Assembly: GCA_964643885.1 (NCBI GenBank)
Contig: CAZXUI010000073.1
Coordinates: 1-24,340 of the forward strand
Direction: 5' to 3'
DNA: 24,340 nt
DNA from: CAADGL01 sp964643885
GTDB lineage: Bacteria > Planctomycetota > Phycisphaerae > UBA1845 > Fen-1342
Part shown: piece after piece, positions 22,594 through 24,340 of the stretch
How positions within the stretch are numbered: position 1 is the stretch's first letter
Layout: each line of letters starts with the position of its first letter
Position numbers and translations under genes: made by a program
The notes under the pieces: generated by a model
Databases searched by the model: none
Seen by the model: the letters and a program-made list of their open reading frames with translations, nothing else
Told to the model about the DNA's origin: nothing

Positions 22594-23125
22594 ACTCCGT
22601 CACCGCGGGAATGCCGTGGTATTCGAGCGGGAACTCGTAGTCCTTCCGCAGCGGATGGCCGACCCAGTCCTCGCAGCAGAGGATGCGGCGCAGGTCCGGA
22701 TGGCCGTCGAAGATGATCCCAAGCAAGTCGTATGCCTCGCGCTCGTGCCAGTCGGCGGCCGGCCAGATATCGGCGACGCTCGGGATGTGCGGATTCTCGC
22801 GATCGACGTCGATGCGGATCGCGATCTCGCTGCGAAGCGTCCAGAGCCCGCGGCTGGAGACGACGGCCGGCTCCGCCGCGGCCGGCGCCTGAGTCGCGTG
22901 CAGCTCGTAGACGGCCGTCAGCAGCTTGTCCTCGATGTGGTCGACGCCGCTGATGCAGCGGAGCCAGTCGAAGCCGAGCCGCTCATCGTCGCGCAGAAAG
23001 CGGGCGATCTCGCGCCAATTCTGCGGGCGGAGCACGGCATGCGGATGAAGTCCCGCGGGCACGATGCGGACCACGTCCTCTGGGAATGTGTCCCGCAGAA
23101 GATCCAGGACCTGTTCGGGAGCCAC
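22568..23125 (-). CDS. nuoC: NADH-quinone oxidoreductase subunit C
   Basis: The 30-kDa subunit of complex I's peripheral arm. The 185-residue protein has the family signature ADWHEREAYDLLGIIFDGHP then DLRRILCCEDWVGHPLRKD and EFPLEYHG. A Pro/Ala linker (QAPAAAEPAVVSS) interrupts the N-terminal domain. GTG at 23125 has GAGGAG eight bases upstream. It follows aconitase by 71 bases and overlaps the lipoprotein gene. Confidence 0.95.
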   Translation of the reverse strand: MAPEQVLDLLRDTFPEDVVRIVPAGLHPHAVLRPQNWREIARFLRDDERLGFDWLRCISGVDHIEDKLLTAVYELHATQAPAAAEPAVVSSRGLWTLRSEIAIRIDVDRENPHIPSVADIWPAADWHEREAYDLLGIIFDGHPDLRRILCCEDWVGHPLRKDYEFPLEYHGIPAVTEYGQSRPQH

Positions 23126-23153
23126 GCTTGCACTCCTCTCTGCGTCGCGACGC

Positions 23154-23183
23154 CGGCGCGGCCGCGCCGCTGCGCGACAGTAT
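23154..23183 (-). promoter_or_regulatory. Possible nuoC promoter and leader palindrome
   Basis: In the acnA-nuoC gap, the minus strand carries TATACT (23183-23178), a good -10 box with only a weak -35. Between this and nuoC lies a perfect 16-bp palindrome, CGGCGCGGCCGCGCCG (23154-23169). The palindrome could also be the aconitase terminator. Confidence 0.3.
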
Positions 23184-23196
23184 ACGCCCGCGGCCG

Positions 23197-24340
<1,144 letters not shown>

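Overview
The window looks like a stretch of a high-GC planctomycete-type chromosome, probably from the Phycisphaerae or a neighbouring class. This is inferred from four things: a secreted M28 peptidase ending in a dockerin-like Ca-binding module, a membrane protein with the CxxCGYDLR...CPECG zinc ribbon common in that phylum, YD-repeat (RHS) debris, and secreted repeat-rich protein families. No plasmid, phage or integrase gene is visible. Most genes are chromosomal housekeeping genes.

Layout. 1-2.5 kb is an eroded accessory region. It holds a tandem array of palindromes, a small hypothetical gene, a broken RHS gene with a lower-GC tail, a possible partner gene and a second RHS shard. 2.5-4.1 kb (minus) is a ThiF/MoeB-type E1-like enzyme overlapped by a zinc-ribbon membrane protein gene. 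4.2-7.1 kb (plus) is a two-gene unit of an HtrA-like secreted serine protease without PDZ and a large secreted protein. 7.1-7.35 kb is a hairpin repeat array between convergent genes. 7.4-11.9 kb (minus) is hppA (proton- or sodium-pumping pyrophosphatase), rsfS and a parvulin-type lipoprotein isomerase. 12.15-12.4 kb (minus) is rpsU with its promoter. 12.6-13.9 kb (plus) is a tiny lipoprotein, a 33-bp hairpin array and a HTH-PTS IIA regulator. 14.1-14.4 kb is tRNA-Leu(GAG) and tRNA-Arg(ACG) behind a good promoter. 14.5-17.7 kb (plus) is a fatty acid hydroxylase-type enzyme, the M28 peptidase and a VOC protein, separated by repeats. 17.9-20.8 kb (minus) is a gene fragment, an M29 aminopeptidase, a zinc-ribbon membrane protein and a DUF1579-like secreted protein. 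20.9-24.3 kb (minus) is acnA (running off the window), nuoC, a lipoprotein gene and nuoD.

The genes fall into energy metabolism (hppA, aconitase, NuoC/NuoD), translation (rpsU, rsfS, two tRNAs) and envelope protein quality control (HtrA-like protease, parvulin lipoprotein, secreted peptidases). Several pairs overlap by a few bases and are probably translationally coupled: the zinc-ribbon gene with thiF-like, rsfS with ppiC-like, and nuoC with the lipoprotein gene.

The least explained signal is between the genes. The window carries several families of short perfect hairpins. One is a four-hairpin module of about 150 bp present nearly intact at 105-255 and 16932-17082. Its copies differ by one base in a loop, which breaks any shared reading frame while the stems stay perfect. 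Adjacent hairpins of the same design differ by paired, compensatory changes. A second family (8-bp arms, TYGGC loop, TTCTGAT tail) appears in both orientations near 7.1-7.3 kb and again at 18.1 kb. These look like unclassified REP-like or structured intergenic elements, and no mobilising enzyme is visible here.
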